Shown: positions 35,078-46,000 of the stretch, in pieces | Layout of the letters: every line of letters starts with the position of its first letter | Position numbering within the stretch: position 1 is the first letter of the stretch | From: Pedobacter indicus | Lineage (GTDB): Bacteria; Bacteroidota; Bacteroidia; Sphingobacteriales; Sphingobacteriaceae | NCBI RefSeq assembly: GCF_003449035.1 | Contig: NZ_QRGB01000001.1 | Location: forward strand, 930,001 to 994,000 | Length of the DNA: 64,000 nt | Direction of reading: 5' to 3' | The notes under the pieces: model-generated | The model's database searches: none | The model's input: only the letters and a program-made list of their open reading frames with translations | What the model was told of the DNA's origin: nothing | Translations under genes and position numbers: made by a program

Positions 35078-36783
35078 TGCAAAAAAGATGGGTCGAAAAG
35101 CCACAACTATATCCTGAACAGGTTCAAAACTTATCTAAAACTTTAAATATCAACCCCGTCTTGGCTAGTCTGCTGGTTAAAAGAGAGATTCATACTTACG
35201 AAGATGCAAAAGCCTTCTTTTGTCCGGACTTAGGTCAATTACATGACCCTTATCTTATGCAAGACATGGAGAAAGCGGTATTCAGAATTACCCGGGCTCT
35301 AAAGAATAAAGAAAAAATACTTGTCTATGGCGACTACGACGTGGATGGAACAACAGCTGTGGCGGTTGTATATTGCTTCTTAAATGAATTGGCTCCAAAT
35401 TATATTGATTATTATATCCCCGACCGCTATGAGGAAGGTTATGGGATATCTAAAAAGGGGGTTGATTTCGCTCATACAAACCAATTCTCATTGATTATTG
35501 CGCTTGATTGTGGGATTAAAGCAAATGACTTGATTGACTATGGTAATCAGTTGGGGGTTGACTTTATCATTGCGGACCATCATACGCCCGGCGCTCGGTT
35601 GCCATCTGCATATGCCGTGTTAGATCCGAAACGTGCTGATTGTCAATACCCTTTTCCTGAATTATCAGGATGTGGTGTAGGTTTGAAAATAGTTCATGCA
35701 CTTGTCTTACGGTTGGGTCTTCCGCTGGAGGAGGTGTATCGGTATCTAGATCTGGTAGCGGTGAGTATCTCGGCAGATATGGTTCCTGTCGTTGGGGAGA
35801 ATAGGATATTGTCTTTCTACGGATTGAAAAAATTGAACGATGATCCTTGTCCGGGTTTAAAGGCATTGATAAATTTGAGAGGGAGTCAAGCTGAGTTGTC
35901 ATCAACTGATCTGATATTTCATATTGGCCCTAGAATCAATGCGGCCGGAAGAATTAAACATGCGAGAGCTGCTGTGGAGTTGCTTATCTCGCAAGATCCA
36001 TATCTGGCTTCGAGTTTAAGCAAAGAGATAGAAGGACAAAATCATCAGCGGAAAGCGTTCGATATCCAGATAACGGAACAGGCGACGGCCATGATTATGG
36101 GTAGTCAAGAGATGATGAAAAGAAAGACGACCGTCGTCTTTCAACCGAAGTGGCATAAAGGCGTAATTGGTATCGTCGCATCACGTTTAATTGATAAGTT
36201 TTATCGTCCTACAATTGTCTTGACTCAATCGAATGGCCTCATTACTGGTTCTGCGCGTTCTATTTTTGGTTTTGATCTTTATGCAGCTTTAAGTCAATGC
36301 AGCGAACTGTTTGAACAATTCGGAGGGCATAAGTACGCTGCAGGCTTGACCATGAAAAAGGAGAATGTCGAAGCTCTGCAAGAGCGATTTGAAGAGGTAG
36401 TCGCGGCTAGTATTCCTGATGAATTGTTGACACCGGAGTTGCTTATCGATGAGCAACTTCATTTTGACGATGTTGACGGTAAGTTTTTTAGGATTTTAAA
36501 TCGCTTTGCCCCTTTTGGGCAAGAGAATGAATTGCCTTTATTTCTTAGTAAAAACGTTATGGTAAGAGATATTCCGCAAATCGTAGGGAAAAATCATCTC
36601 AAAATAAGAGTTTCTCAAGGTTCTTCCGCTATCTTTGATTGTATAGGATTTGGCCTTTCACACCATAATTCACTTGTAACTAAAGGCGCGGCTATCGATA
36701 TTTGTTATACTATTGAAGAAAATAATTGGCGTGGGGTCAAGAGTGTTCAATTAAATATTAAAGATATCAGACCAGCGACGTAA
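35077..36783 (+). CDS. recJ: Single-stranded-DNA exonuclease RecJ
   Basis: 568 residues from the ATG at 35077 (MQKRWVEK); the frame is open 22 codons upstream, but the family begins here. It degrades single-stranded DNA 5' to 3' in recombination and mismatch repair. DHH-family motifs are [27 protein letters not shown] and [13 protein letters not shown], followed by the DHHA1 domain ([13 protein letters not shown]) and an OB fold. It leads an operon with lptB (29 bases on) and a GH3 gene. Confidence 0.96.
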   Translation: MQKRWVEKPQLYPEQVQNLSKTLNINPVLASLLVKREIHTYEDAKAFFCPDLGQLHDPYLMQDMEKAVFRITRALKNKEKILVYGDYDVDGTTAVAVVYCFLNELAPNYIDYYIPDRYEEGYGISKKGVDFAHTNQFSLIIALDCGIKANDLIDYGNQLGVDFIIADHHTPGARLPSAYAVLDPKRADCQYPFPELSGCGVGLKIVHALVLRLGLPLEEVYRYLDLVAVSISADMVPVVGENRILSFYGLKKLNDDPCPGLKALINLRGSQAELSSTDLIFHIGPRINAAGRIKHARAAVELLISQDPYLASSLSKEIEGQNHQRKAFDIQITEQATAMIMGSQEMMKRKTTVVFQPKWHKGVIGIVASRLIDKFYRPTIVLTQSNGLITGSARSIFGFDLYAALSQCSELFEQFGGHKYAAGLTMKKENVEALQERFEEVVAASIPDELLTPELLIDEQLHFDDVDGKFFRILNRFAPFGQENELPLFLSKNVMVRDIPQIVGKNHLKIRVSQGSSAIFDCIGFGLSHHNSLVTKGAAIDICYTIEENNWRGVKSVQLNIKDIRPAT

Positions 36784-36812
36784 CGTACACCACCGTCATA
36801 AAGAAAAACATA

Positions 36813-37547
36813 ATGATATTAAAAGCAGAACATTTGGTAAAGAAGTATAAACAACGAAAGGTTGTTGACGACGTGTCCTTCCATGTCGAACAGGGAGAGA
36901 TCGTAGGTTTGCTTGGACCAAATGGAGCCGGGAAAACAACTTCTTTTTATATGATTGTTGGACTCATTAAGCCAACTGAGGGAAAAGTTTTCTTAGATGA
37001 TCAAGAAATTACCGGTGACGCGATGTATCGGAGGGCGCAAAAAGGTATCGGCTATTTAGCACAAGAAGCTTCCGTGTTTCGGAAGCTCTCTGTTGAAGAT
37101 AATATTCTAGCAGTGCTGGAGATCCATTATAAGGACAAAGAAGAGCGCAAGCAAAAGTTAGAGGAACTGATTAATGAGTTTAGTTTGAATAAGGTTCGGA
37201 AGAACCGAGGAGATCTACTTTCGGGTGGCGAAAGGCGTCGAACAGAGATTGCACGTGCCTTGGCCGCGAATCCCAATTTCATTTTGTTAGATGAGCCTTT
37301 TGCCGGTGTTGACCCGATTGCGGTCGAGGAGATTCAAACCATTGTTCATAAGCTCAAACATCGAAATATAGGTATTTTAATAACGGACCATAATGTTCAG
37401 GAGACCCTTTCAATTACGGATCGAGCTTATTTATTAACTGAAGGTAAGATCATGTTAACCGGGACCCCTCCTGAGATAGCTGTAAATGAAATGGCAAGGA
37501 AATTTTATTTAGGTCAGAATTTTGAATTAAAAATTAAAAAGCGTTAG
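36813..37547 (+). CDS. lptB: LPS export ABC transporter ATP-binding protein LptB
   Basis: 244 residues. It powers removal of LPS from the inner membrane together with LptF/LptG. Walker A is GPNGAGKTT, the Q-loop YLAQEASVF, signature [15 protein letters not shown], and Walker B plus D-loop [13 protein letters not shown]. These last features set LptB apart from general importers. An LptF/G-family permease is encoded at 50063-51508, not adjacent. The GH3 gene starts 9 bases after the stop. Confidence 0.95.
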   Translation: MILKAEHLVKKYKQRKVVDDVSFHVEQGEIVGLLGPNGAGKTTSFYMIVGLIKPTEGKVFLDDQEITGDAMYRRAQKGIGYLAQEASVFRKLSVEDNILAVLEIHYKDKEERKQKLEELINEFSLNKVRKNRGDLLSGGERRRTEIARALAANPNFILLDEPFAGVDPIAVEEIQTIVHKLKHRNIGILITDHNVQETLSITDRAYLLTEGKIMLTGTPPEIAVNEMARKFYLGQNFELKIKKR

Positions 37548-37556
37548 GAATCGAGC

Positions 37557-39080
37557 ATGGCAGCACTGGTTAATTCCATTCTTAAGTGGATCATGAAAAA
37601 GCGTGTACATCAAATCGAGCTTTTTAAACAGTACCCCAATGAAGTCCAAGAAGAATGGTTTCATGATCTTATAAAAACTGCACAAGCTACAGAGTGGGGG
37701 AAGAAGTATGATTATGAATCAATTTCTTCTGTTAATGACTTTAAAGAACGGGTTCCCATTCAGGACTATGATTCTTTAAAGCCTTATATTGAGCGGATGA
37801 TGAAGGGTGAGCAAAATATTCTTTGGCCTTCAACGATCAAATGGTTCGCTAAGTCATCCGGGACAACTTCCGATCGTAGTAAATATATCCCGGTTAGCCA
37901 GGAAGCCTTAGAAGAATGTCATTATGCTGGTGGAAAAGATCTGCTTAGTATATATTGCTTGAACCGCCCAAACAATAATCTTTTTGAAGGAAAGGGTCTT
38001 GTCTTGGGAGGGAGCCATCAGATTAATGCGCTAGGCAAAACCTCTTCTGGCGATCTTTCTGCCATCATTGTTCAAAACCTGCCTTTCTGGGCCGAGTATC
38101 ATCGCTTCCCAGATATTGATCTTACGCTTAATCCTAACTTCGAAGAAAAAATTGAAAAGATTGCACATTTGGGTTTAACTGAAAATATAACAAGTTTATC
38201 GGGTGTGCCCACTTGGAACGTCGTGTTAGCGAAACGGATGCTTGAAATTTCTGGGAAGTTAAATTTACTTGAGATTTGGCCTAATCTTGAATTTTACTTT
38301 CACGGAGGGGTCAGCTTCAAGCCTTACCGTGAACAGTTTAAGCAGTTGATTCCCTCCGATAGTATGTATTACCTAGAAAACTATAATGCTTCGGAAGGTT
38401 ACTTTGCCATTCAGGATTTACCTGATTCTGACGAGATGCTTTTGATGCTCGACTATGGTATTTATTATGAATTTATGCCGATGGAGAACTTCCATGACGA
38501 ATATCCACAAACATTGAGTTTGTCGGAGGTTGAGCTGGGTAAAAACTACGCAATAATCATTTCTACAAATGCGGGGTTGTGGCGTTATATGATAGGCGAT
38601 ACGGTACGATTTACCTCGCGCTATCCTTTTCGTATTCAAGTAAGCGGTCGTACGAAGCAGTATATTAATGCCTTTGGTGAAGAGCTGATCGTCGATAATG
38701 CCGAAGATGGAATCCGAGAGGCTTGTGACAAAACAGGTGCTATTATAAAAGATTTTACTGCAGGACCAGTTTATTTTGAGAGGAATGAGGCGGGAGCTCA
38801 TGAATGGATTATCGAACTTTCCAAAGAGCCTGGGAGCCGCTCTGAATTTGTCGCCGTCTTGGATCAGGCACTTCGTCAGATTAATTCAGATTATGACGCC
38901 AAGCGATTCAATAATCTGGCGCTAAAAGAACCCATCGTACATTTCGCTGAGGAGGGAACCTTTTATCAATGGATGAAAGAGCGCGGCAAGTTAGGCGGAC
39001 AAAATAAGGTACCGCGCTTATCGAACGATCGATCCTTTCTTGATCCGATAATCCAAATGATTAAAGAAAAAAGGGGATAG
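37557..39080 (+). CDS. GH3 auxin-responsive-promoter-family protein (acyl-adenylate ligase)
   Basis: 507 residues covering the GH3 fold, an ANL-superfamily enzyme that adenylates a carboxylate and joins it to an amine. The ATP-binding motifs are KSSGTTSDRSKYIP, NASEGYFAIQD and MLDYGIYYEF, followed by YRMY-like RYMIGDTVRF and the C-terminal SGRTKQYINAFGEEL. Plant members conjugate hormones to amino acids; the bacterial substrate is unknown. It lies 9 bases after lptB. Confidence 0.92.
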   Translation: MAALVNSILKWIMKKRVHQIELFKQYPNEVQEEWFHDLIKTAQATEWGKKYDYESISSVNDFKERVPIQDYDSLKPYIERMMKGEQNILWPSTIKWFAKSSGTTSDRSKYIPVSQEALEECHYAGGKDLLSIYCLNRPNNNLFEGKGLVLGGSHQINALGKTSSGDLSAIIVQNLPFWAEYHRFPDIDLTLNPNFEEKIEKIAHLGLTENITSLSGVPTWNVVLAKRMLEISGKLNLLEIWPNLEFYFHGGVSFKPYREQFKQLIPSDSMYYLENYNASEGYFAIQDLPDSDEMLLMLDYGIYYEFMPMENFHDEYPQTLSLSEVELGKNYAIIISTNAGLWRYMIGDTVRFTSRYPFRIQVSGRTKQYINAFGEELIVDNAEDGIREACDKTGAIIKDFTAGPVYFERNEAGAHEWIIELSKEPGSRSEFVAVLDQALRQINSDYDAKRFNNLALKEPIVHFAEEGTFYQWMKERGKLGGQNKVPRLSNDRSFLDPIIQMIKEKRG

Positions 39081-39106
39081 CTAGCCTGTCATCCCTCATT
39101 ACCGAT

Positions 39107-40183
39107 TTATTGTTGCTTTGTTGGAACTTGCTCCTTTTTTGGAAAAACCAGCGATAAGATTACGCTTCCTGCCAAAATTCCTAAGATTACAATAAGCGAA
39201 TGCATCGTCGTAAATCCGAGTTCGGCGAGCTGTCCATGTAGCAACATTTTAGCCCCGATAAAGACAAGTAGAAAAGAAAGTCCCGCTTTTAGATAATGGA
39301 ATTTGTGAATGATGTTTACCAATAAGAAAAACATTGATCTAAGTCCTAAAATTGCGAAGATATTAGAGAAGAAGACAATGTATGGGTCTTGTGTTACAGA
39401 AAAAATGGCAGGAATCGAGTCAACCGCAAAAATGATATCCGTCGACTCAATCATCAGCAATACTAGAAAGAGCGGTGTGATAAAAGTTTTTCCATCTATT
39501 TTGTGGAAGAAATTTCCATTTACAAAGCCTGGGGTAACAGAAAAATGTTTGGATGCGAAACGCACGATTCGATTCTCCTGTGGATCCATCGTTTCCTCTT
39601 GATTACGGTTAATGAACATCATAATACCCGTGTAAACTAAGAACGCGCCAAAAACATAAAGTATCCAATCGAAACGACTAATCAGAGCAGCACCTATAAA
39701 AATAAATACGAAACGGAAGAATACAGCTCCTAAGATACCCCATACTAATACCTTATGATAATGTTTGGGGTCAACTCCAAATGAACTAAATATTAACACC
39801 ATCACGAAAATATTATCGACCGATAGCGCATATTCGACTACGTAGCCAGTAAGGTATTCCAATGCCAGGTTATTATTGTATATCCTTATACTGGCAGCCA
39901 AGTCACCAGGAATTGCAGCAATGTCGTGCATATGATTTTCCGTGACGGTAGCAAGGGTTTCAAAGTCATGGACATTATGTAACTCATTCCCCCAAACCCG
40001 CAGAAGTACATAAAAAGCAAGTGCAAAGAAGACCCATATTGAGCTCATGATAGCCGCAGCTTTAAAACTGACAACCTCATTTTTCTTGCTAAAGACCCCC
40101 AAGTCTAATGCGAGCATCAGCGCGATAAAAATTAAGAATCCACCGAAGAAAAGAAATTCATTTGTGAGAAAGGAAGTATCCAT
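39107..40183 (-). CDS. TerC/Alx-family integral membrane protein
   Basis: 358 residues with about nine membrane helices. The conserved acidic helices ALSVDNIFVMVLIF and LMIESTDIIFAVDSIPAIF mark the family, which is linked to manganese export and tellurite or alkaline response in other bacteria. The metal role here is inferred. It follows the polyprenyl synthetase start by 4 bases on the minus strand, so the two are co-transcribed. Confidence 0.93.
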   Translation of the reverse strand: MDTSFLTNEFLFFGGFLIFIALMLALDLGVFSKKNEVVSFKAAAIMSSIWVFFALAFYVLLRVWGNELHNVHDFETLATVTENHMHDIAAIPGDLAASIRIYNNNLALEYLTGYVVEYALSVDNIFVMVLIFSSFGVDPKHYHKVLVWGILGAVFFRFVFIFIGAALISRFDWILYVFGAFLVYTGIMMFINRNQEETMDPQENRIVRFASKHFSVTPGFVNGNFFHKIDGKTFITPLFLVLLMIESTDIIFAVDSIPAIFSVTQDPYIVFFSNIFAILGLRSMFFLLVNIIHKFHYLKAGLSFLLVFIGAKMLLHGQLAELGFTTMHSLIVILGILAGSVILSLVFPKKEQVPTKQQ

Positions 40184-40187
40184 TTGT

Positions 40188-41162
40188 TTATTTTTTGCGT
40201 TCTGTTGTAAATTTTACTAACTGCTCGAGCCCCGTCCGATAAGAATTCTCAGGGAAAGTGTACAGTATCTTAAAAGCTTCGTCTTGATATTGTAGCATTT
40301 TCTGCTTTGCATAGGCTAATCCGCCGCTACCATTCACATAGTCAATCACTTCCCGAACCCGACTAGGATCCTCGTTATGATTTTTTACTAAATTAATAAA
40401 ATATCTCTTTTCTGCTTTGGAAGATTTATTTAATGCATAGATTAGAGGAAGTGTGAGTTTTTTCTCTTTAATGTCATTTCCTACAGGCTTACCAACATCG
40501 TCAACCCCGAAATCAAAGAGATCATCCTTAATTTGAAAAGCAATACCTATCTTTTCTCCCAACCGGTGCATTCGGTTCACTGCTTCATCATCCACCGTTC
40601 CCACTGAAGCCGCTCCACATGCACAACATGATGCAATTAGAGAAGCTGTTTTTTTTCTTATCACCTCGAAGTAGACCGTTTCGTCAATATCGAGCCTTCT
40701 CGCTTTTTCCATCTGTAGAAGCTCTCCCTCACTCATCTGCTCTACTGCTTCGGAGACAATTTTGAGAAGTTTAAAGTCGTCATTCCGTATCGAAAGCGAA
40801 AGACCTCTTGCTAGAAGGAAATCTCCTACCAAAACGGCTACTTTATTTTTCCAAAGCGCATTGACTGAGAAAAAGCCTCTTCGTTCATTGGAATTGTCGA
40901 CCACGTCATCGTGCACTAGGGTTGCAGTATGCAGCAATTCCACAAGTGAAGCTCCGCGATGCGTAGCCTCGCAGATGTCTCCACAAGTGCCAGCAGAAAA
41001 GAACACGAACATCGGCCTAATTTGCTTTCCCTTCCTTTTAACAATGTAGTGAGTAATCCGATCTAATAAAGGTACGGAACTCGCCATCGATTGCTTGAAC
41101 TTTTCTTCAAATAAATCAAGTTGTTCCGCTATAGGTTTTTTTATCTCATCGAGCTTCAACAT
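40188..41162 (-). CDS. Polyprenyl diphosphate synthase (trans-isoprenyl)
   Basis: 324 residues. It elongates isoprenoid chains for the quinone side chain by analogy with IspB. The first aspartate-rich motif is LVHDDVVDNSNERRG and the second is KDDLFDFGVDD, with GKQIRPMFV and a substrate Lys upstream. Small residues just before the first motif (ELLHTATLV) favour a long product, but chain length is not provable from this. A TATGTTTG -7 element lies 32 bases before the ATG. Confidence 0.94.
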   Translation of the reverse strand: MLKLDEIKKPIAEQLDLFEEKFKQSMASSVPLLDRITHYIVKRKGKQIRPMFVFFSAGTCGDICEATHRGASLVELLHTATLVHDDVVDNSNERRGFFSVNALWKNKVAVLVGDFLLARGLSLSIRNDDFKLLKIVSEAVEQMSEGELLQMEKARRLDIDETVYFEVIRKKTASLIASCCACGAASVGTVDDEAVNRMHRLGEKIGIAFQIKDDLFDFGVDDVGKPVGNDIKEKKLTLPLIYALNKSSKAEKRYFINLVKNHNEDPSRVREVIDYVNGSGGLAYAKQKMLQYQDEAFKILYTFPENSYRTGLEQLVKFTTERKK

Positions 41163-41193
41163 GTATGCTGGTGGCGGTTGAAAATTTTCAGCA

Positions 41194-41201
41194 CAAACAT
41201 A
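41194..41201 (-). promoter_or_regulatory. -7 promoter element of the polyprenyl synthase/TerC operon
   Basis: Reads TATGTTTG on the minus strand, matching TAnnTTTG, 31 bases upstream of the start codon. Confidence 0.5.
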
Positions 41202-41272
41202 ATAAAATTTAAGTTATTTGCAGGCTGTCGCCTGTCACAAAAAAATAATAAAAAGGAAGACTAATTCGCTGT

Positions 41273-41848
41273 TTATAATTTGGAAGGTGTACAAGAATTG
41301 ATAAACTGTGCTATCTCACCGGGCAAAGCAATCTGATCTACTACTTTTTTAGTGATTGCTTGTGATGGCATGTATGGTATTTGGCAAGAAATCGGATCCT
41401 GAGCTATACAATAGCCCCCATTAAGTTTGATTGACTGCATTCCTTTTACGCCGTCTGCATTGGCACCGGATAATAGGATACCGACAAGGTTTTTTTTATA
41501 TGCGTCCGCAGCTGATTGAAATGTTAAATCGATACTGGGTCTTGAAAAGTTAATTTTCTCAGAAATATCTAATGAGAAAGAATGGTTCTTTTCAACAAAC
41601 AGATGATAGTCAGCCGCCGCAAGGTAAACTTTGCCGTTTTCGATCGGCTCTTTATCCTCCGCTTCCTTTACCGGGAGGTTAGATTTAGAGTTCAAAAGCT
41701 CTAAGAGAATATCAGGTTCGTTCACTGCTTTCCGATGAAAAATAATCACAATCGATAATTTCAGGTCTTGCTTCAATTCAGGCAAGATCTCCATGACCAC
41801 TTGTAAACTGCCCGCTGACCCTCCGATAACCACCATATCAGTAGCCAT
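41273..41848 (-). CDS. CheB-type methylesterase domain protein, no receiver domain
   Basis: 191 residues from the ATG at 41848, which has a strong GGAGG ribosome site; the frame opens 20 codons earlier inside cheR. It holds only the catalytic domain of CheB. The triad is visible as Ser in GGSAGSLQV, His in IIFHRKA, and Asp in GANADGVKG. In chemotaxis CheB removes methyl groups from receptors, but no receptor is encoded nearby. It overlaps the end of the cheR gene by 11 bases. Confidence 0.92.
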   Translation of the reverse strand: MATDMVVIGGSAGSLQVVMEILPELKQDLKLSIVIIFHRKAVNEPDILLELLNSKSNLPVKEAEDKEPIENGKVYLAAADYHLFVEKNHSFSLDISEKINFSRPSIDLTFQSAADAYKKNLVGILLSGANADGVKGMQSIKLNGGYCIAQDPISCQIPYMPSQAITKKVVDQIALPGEIAQFINSCTPSKL

Positions 41849-42665
41849 GCTTCCTCCAGATTTTTTGCTTAGGATCCACCTGTTTATATTTGTCGGAAAT
41901 ATTCGCAAAGCGCAGTGTTTCCTTTGTACCTAATGCCAGATAACCCAAGTTTTCCAGGCTTTTATCCATTAAATTGAACACACGCGACTGAAGATGTGTA
42001 TTGAAGTAGATAAGGACATTTCTGCACATGATCAGTTGAAACGAGTTGAAGGAAGAGTCAGACACCAGATTATGAGTAGAAAAAACAATCTTCTTTCGAA
42101 GAGGCTCCTTGAAAATCATAACATCATAGTTGGCGGTATAGTAGGATGAAAAGTCTTGATAACCACCGCTTAATAAGTAATTTTCTGAATACTGCTTAAT
42201 TAGTTTAACAGGAAATATACCAGACTTAGCCTTTTCCAAAACTCGTGGATTAAGATCAGTGGCATAGATTAGACTTCTATCTAATAAATTTGCCTCTTCC
42301 AAAAGAATGGCAACTGAATAAGCTTCTTCTCCTGATGCACAACCAGCGATCCAGACTCGGATAAAGGGATATGTGCCGAGCGTGGGGATGATATGCTGTC
42401 GTAGATATTTAAAAAAATCAGGATCGCGGAACATTTCTGTCACGTTAACGGTAATTTCTTCTATGAATCGACGTAAATAAAATGGGTCATGAACCAGACG
42501 ATACCGCATCTCTGCAAAACTCGGGAACTTGTCAATAACAACCAAACGATTTAGTCTACGCTTCATTGAGGCACGGCTATAATCAGAAAAATCATAGCCA
42601 TGCTCTGCATGTAAATCCATTAAAAGAAGCTCGACATCCTCATCATTTACCGTTTGTAATTCCAT
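41838..42665 (-). CDS. CheR-type protein methyltransferase
   Basis: 275 residues. The N-terminal helical domain (YDFSDYSRASMKRRLNRL) and the SAM-binding domain (VWIAGCASGEEAYSVAILL, ATDLNPRVLEKAK, LIMCRNVLIYF) match CheR of chemotaxis systems. It uses SAM to methylate glutamates on signalling proteins. Its start overlaps the response regulator by 23 bases and its end overlaps cheB, so the three are tightly coupled. The methylation target is not a chemoreceptor in this window. Confidence 0.94.
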   Translation of the reverse strand: MELQTVNDEDVELLLMDLHAEHGYDFSDYSRASMKRRLNRLVVIDKFPSFAEMRYRLVHDPFYLRRFIEEITVNVTEMFRDPDFFKYLRQHIIPTLGTYPFIRVWIAGCASGEEAYSVAILLEEANLLDRSLIYATDLNPRVLEKAKSGIFPVKLIKQYSENYLLSGGYQDFSSYYTANYDVMIFKEPLRKKIVFSTHNLVSDSSFNSFQLIMCRNVLIYFNTHLQSRVFNLMDKSLENLGYLALGTKETLRFANISDKYKQVDPKQKIWRKHGY

Positions 42666-43041
42666 TATCTATGTTGCCTAACTGCTGGTTAATCTTATTT
42701 ATTAATAAATCGACATCAACCGGTTTCGCCAAATAGTCGACAGCCCCTGCTGCAAGGCATTTCTCCCGGTCGCCTGCCATTGCCTGAGCAGTTACAGCAA
42801 TTATAGGAATATGTAAGAGTTTCTCTTGAGCTTTTATCAGACTGATCGCTTCATAACCGTCCATCTCAGGCATCATCATATCCATTAAAACTATGCCAAC
42901 TTTGTTGTTTTTTATTAATTGGCTAATACCTTCTTTGGCAGATTGGGCGGTTAAGCATGTAAAACCGCGCGATTTGAGTACTGCGCATAAAGCGAAAATA
43001 TTTTTTTCATCGTCGTCAATCACTAAAATTTGAGGTTTCAT
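42643..43041 (-). CDS. Stand-alone receiver-domain response regulator
   Basis: 132 residues from the ATG at 43041 (MKPQILVIDDD); a longer frame starts 14 codons earlier inside the kinase gene. It is a receiver domain only, with phospho-acceptor Asp54 (IVLMDMMMPEMDG), conserved Thr in AVTAQA and Lys in YLAKPVD. It closely resembles the third receiver of the adjacent hybrid kinase, which suggests local duplication. It probably takes phosphate from that kinase. Confidence 0.92.
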   Translation of the reverse strand: MKPQILVIDDDEKNIFALCAVLKSRGFTCLTAQSAKEGISQLIKNNKVGIVLMDMMMPEMDGYEAISLIKAQEKLLHIPIIAVTAQAMAGDREKCLAAGAVDYLAKPVDVDLLINKINQQLGNIDNGITNGK

Positions 43042-43067
43042 AAAAGTGTGAATGCTTAGGTTTAAGT

Positions 43068-46000
43068 TTAAGGATACAGCCATACTCTCAGTAACGATAC
43101 GAGCTGGTCAATATCCACAGGTTTAGAAATATAATCTGACGCGCCCGCTTGAATGCATTTCTCCCGGTCGCCAACCATCGCTTTTGCCGTAACCGCTAAA
43201 ATTGGTAGAGAACTTAATTTCGGATTTTTACGAATGCGAGTGGTCGTTTCATAACCGTCCATTTGCGGCATCATCATATCCATCAAAATAATATCTACTT
43301 TATCTGCATTAGCTTCCAACACTTCTAAGGCTTCTTTGCCATCATTTGCCGTCAATACATGCATATTGAAGTGTTCCAATGCTTTTGTTAGTGAAAATAT
43401 ATTTCGAATATCATCATCAGCGACCAATACAGTTTTCCCTTCTAGGATGTCATTAAAACGACCAGGGTTGCTAATAAGTTTCTTTTTACCGTCTGCCTCT
43501 TTATTTTCTTCGACTAAATGTAAAAAGAGAGTAACCTCATCTAGAATCCGCTGATAAGAGTGAGCAGTTTTCACGACAATTGAATCTGCATACTGTTTAA
43601 TTTTCTGCTCTTCAATGCGTGAGAGGTTTTTTCCTGTGAAGACAATAATCGGCAGGTTATCCAGCCCCGGATTGTCTTTAACCGCCTCTAATGTTTTGTA
43701 ACCGATCTCATCCGGAATCCCCATATCCAGGATGACACAATCGACGCCCTCGTTTTTTAATGTTTGGACACCGGTTTGTATATCGCCTTTGATTTCAGAT
43801 TTTACATTGAATGTACCCAGGTATTGAGCGAGAGCTTCAGCATGCTTTGCGTTTTCTTCAATAATTAAAACTTTCTTCGACCCACGCTCCAAAGCTTTCT
43901 CCAATTTTTTGAATATCTCATTCATTTGTTCAAAAGCTATAGGCTTATTGATAAAATCAATCGCTCCTTTCCGAAGACTCTCTTTTCTTATTTCGTATGA
44001 TGACATCATATGTACCGGAATATGTCGAGTGCTTGGGTTTTCTTTCAGCTCCTTCATCACTTGCCAACCGTCTTTGATAGGTAGCTGCAGGTCTAAAAGT
44101 ATTGCTTGCGGGTTATAGCGAAATGCCATTTCTATTCCTTCATCTCCACGAACCGCCACAAGCCCTTTATAACCTTTTTTCTGGGTAAAAGAGAGGAGGG
44201 ATTTTGCAAAAGAGGTATCGTCTTCAATTATGAGTATTACATTATCTCCTTTCTTAATACTTTTTCTGTCGTCTGGCACATCTTCCGGAATTACAGAAGT
44301 GATGAAGCTTTGTCCTCCATTCGTTTCCGGTTTTTGTTCCGAAGGTTGTTCAGTTTGGTCTGGTTCAACCTGAACTTCAATAGGCTCTTGTTTTGGGTCA
44401 TCTTTTTCATTTTCACTATCCGAGGTAATTGCACTTGACCCATCAACTGGTATACTCAAAATAAATTCGCTTCCTGAAGACTCTTTACTTTTTACTGTTA
44501 AATCCCCACCTAGTAGCCGTGCCAGCTCACGACTAATTGCCAGTCCTAAGCCGGTTCCTCCAAATTTTCTTCTGGTTGATCCATCAGCCTGTTGGAAAGC
44601 ACCAAAAATATGTTCTAGTTTATCCGCCGGAATTCCGATACCGCTGTCTTTGACCGAAAATATGATGTGATCAGGTTTTTTTGGATCATCGTGAATGTTC
44701 ATTTTAATAAATCCGGTTTTGGTAAACTTCAACGCATTAGACAGCAAATTTTTAAGAATCTGTTCCAATCGAAGTCGGTCAGTCGTAATCAGCAGTGGTG
44801 CGTCATTGCTGATCGTAAATTGCAAGTCGAGGTTCTTTTCTTTTGCCATCTCACTGAATATTGACCGCATAGAAGTTACGACCTCCTGAATCGACTCTGG
44901 TTTGAATTCGACTGTCATTTTTCCTGCCTCAATTTTAGAAAGGTCTAAGATTTCATCAATCAGCGAAAGTAAACTTTTTCCGGAGTTTTGAATTACATGA
45001 GCATATTCTACCTGGTCGTTGTTCAAATTGTTTTCCCCATTCTCGCTCAACAACCGAGAGAGGAGCAGGATCGAGTTCAGCGGCGTCCTTAGTTCATGGG
45101 ACATATTAGCCAAAAATTCCGATTTGTAGCGTGTGCTTAGTTCCAGTTCTTCCGCTTTTTTCTGTATTTCTAGGTTTCGATCAATGATAATCTGATTTCG
45201 ATCTTCCAGTAAATTGCTTCGCTCCTCTAGTTCCTGGTTCGCCTGTAATAATTCCTCCTGCTGTACTTTAAGCTCTTCCTCGGATGCTTGCAATTTTTGT
45301 GTCTGAGCTTCCAATTCCGTATTCAGATTTTCGAGTTCACTATGTTGTGTTTGCAATTCCTCAGTTTGCGTTTGCGTTTCCTCCAGAAGCTCCTGTAACC
45401 GTATACGTGATTTCATGGACTGAACCATGCTTGCTATATTAACACCAACCTGTTTTACAAAATCCTTCGTCCCGGGATGAAAATCTGTAAACGAAGCGAT
45501 CTCAATAACCCCTTCTATTTCTTCCGCCTGAATCAATGGTAAAATGAGTAGGTTTTTGGGTTGAGCTTGACCCAAGCTGCTGCCTATAGCAAGATAACCC
45601 TCTGGCACCGAGTCAATAATCATCGGAATACGGTTTTCTGCAACCTTCCCTAATCGGTTTTGTCCAATTCTAACTAGGCGGGGCAGGTTCTCTTCATTTA
45701 TCACTGCATAGCTGCACTGCAATTCAAGCATATTGGAATAATTGTGAAGATAGAAGACCCCAATTTCCGCACCCAAGTAATCTACCAACGTTTTTAAGAC
45801 GGTTTCACAAGCGTCACCAATTTTTTTCTGACCGATTAATACACCGTTAATCTTTGAGAGGCCTGTCTGCACCCAAATTTCCTGCTCACTTGCATCCGAA
45901 AACTCTTTAAGGGAGTTTCGCATGTTTACGATTGCATGGCCTAGATCATCCTTTTTGCTTCGGGGTTGAAAAGCAACATCAAAATTACTATTACCTATAG

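Noticed and set aside
41215-41240. Short repeat CAGGC-TGTC-GCCTG as a terminator
   Set aside because: Only 5 bp, and the A-run lies on the wrong side for the minus-strand gene upstream.
44106-44438. Plus-strand frame of 110 codons inside the hybrid kinase gene
   Set aside because: Low-complexity Phe/Arg translation produced by the kinase codons on the opposite strand.
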